A stretch of 64,000 nucleotides of DNA. It comes from Strongylocentrotus droebachiensis (lineage: Eukaryota > Echinodermata > Echinoidea > Camarodonta > Strongylocentrotidae). The notes beneath the pieces were generated by a model, which was not told where the DNA came from, searched no databases, and was given only the letters and a program-made list of their open reading frames with translations. The position numbers and the translations under genes are program-made. The DNA lies in assembly GCA_035222895.1 (NCBI GenBank), contig JAVYIG010000035.1:930001-994000 (forward strand), written 5' to 3'. Numbering within the stretch: position 1 is the first letter of the stretch; each line of letters begins with the position of its first letter. Positions 63,245 to 64,000 of this stretch are shown here, one piece after another.

Positions 63245-63406
63245 ATACTTACCTGGCGCAGGGGTCGCATTGATCAAGAAGGATGCACCCCCAGGGCGAG
63301 GCTTGCCATTGCACTCCGGCTCGCTGAACCTTGCGATTCCCCCAAACGTGGGGAACTCGGGCGTATTATTTATGGTAGCGGAGATCTGCGTTCGCGCTAT
63401 CTCCTA
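63245..63406 (+). ncRNA. U1: U1 snRNA, copy 50
   Basis: Last U1 in the window; RNA unchanged as far as I can see. Its spacer is the most diverged at the right end and is cut by the window edge. Confidence 0.98.
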
Positions 63407-64000
63407 CAAAACGAATGTAAAGAAAAGTAAATAAGTTGTCCTTTGTAAGTTCTACGCCTCTCATTCACACCCAAATCAAAACTTTGATGTGTGCAACATA
63501 TCTATCTCTCCAAGCTCGAGATGTCCCATTGTCAACAAATTAAAGATCGAGTTCGAGAATTAAGACTATTGCCTATTGGCCTAGACCTCCTTCACCATTC
63601 CAATTGTCATTTTCATCTATTATATAGAGGTAAACAAAAATTAAATTGAAACCTGTTCACTTTCCTTTGCATTCGAGACGTCTATTGCTGAGGGCAGCTA
63701 CATCGACTGGTTCTTGATATTTGACGTGCGGTGTGAGAATGTGAAATGGTATCAAAAAATGCAAAATAAACTGTGCAAATTGCATTGAGTTAATGGCAAA
63801 GGGGATAATTTTTTTCACAAACTTTATTAACGCACTTAAAGAAATATTCGCAGGAAGCCTCTTGTGCATCTGTAATGGGTTTTGTTTTCATGAATAATAA
63901 ATGATAAAAACAATATGTTTCAAAAGAGGTTGTGAACACATCTGCCTTTGCCGAATCCGGCTCCTCGAGGTTTTTTACTGGCTGCCCGACCAAAGGATAC

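Larger units (their letters stand above)
61472..64000 (+). repeat. U1 tandem array, right part
   Basis: Resumes with TTGATATTTGACG, the other half of the unit broken at 53232. The spacer before copy 49 has a private TGGGAAAAG form. The last spacer carries private changes (GGGCAGCTAC, AAAGGGGATAA, AAAGAAATATTC) and runs off the window about 590 bp after U1 copy 50. Confidence 0.97.

Overview
The window is animal genomic DNA dominated by a head-to-tail array of U1 small nuclear RNA genes. Fifty complete U1 genes, all on the + strand, sit in repeat units of about 1,121 bp (observed start-to-start spacing 1,114 to 1,123 bp). The array runs off both window edges. Each unit holds one 162-nt U1 gene and about 960 bp of AT-rich spacer that I read as non-coding. 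The many short open frames inside units are by-products of the repeat. Tandem U1 genes of roughly this unit size are known from sea urchins. The spliced U1 structure, the AT-rich introns and the DNA-transposon remnants fit a marine invertebrate, possibly an echinoderm or relative, but the species cannot be fixed from this sequence.

Layout: 1-53232 is uninterrupted array (U1 copies 1-48). 53233-61471 is a single 8.24-kb insertion in the spacer 308 bp downstream of U1 copy 48. 61472-64000 is the resumed array (copies 49 and 50). Removing the insertion and one copy of a TT dinucleotide restores a normal 1,121-bp unit, so the array was continuous before the insertion.

The insertion looks like an unclassified DNA transposon. 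It has short imperfect inverted ends (CCCAGCAAAC / GTTAGTTGGG) and terminal arms packed with ACGTTT-type motifs and small tandem repeats. Inside is a five-coding-exon gene with a DUF4806-like domain, whose splice phases all agree, but with one in-frame TAG in the second coding exon. The gene has a CpG-rich, CRE-containing candidate promoter upstream, two small TIR elements in its introns (one flanked by TTAA), three diverged ~460-bp repeats downstream of its stop, and an AATAAA before the right arm.

The array records its own history. U1 point variants (G91T, C78A, G136C), a recurrent 7-bp spacer deletion and other spacer markers form higher-order blocks: a 3-unit duplication (about 8.1-14.8 kb), a 2-unit duplication (about 15.8-20.3 kb), and a block of at least 5.2 kb that recurs 12,324 bp away inside a different spacer subfamily. 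All 50 copies keep the 5' splice-site-pairing end and the U1-70K, U1A and Sm sites; the variants fall in stem pairs.
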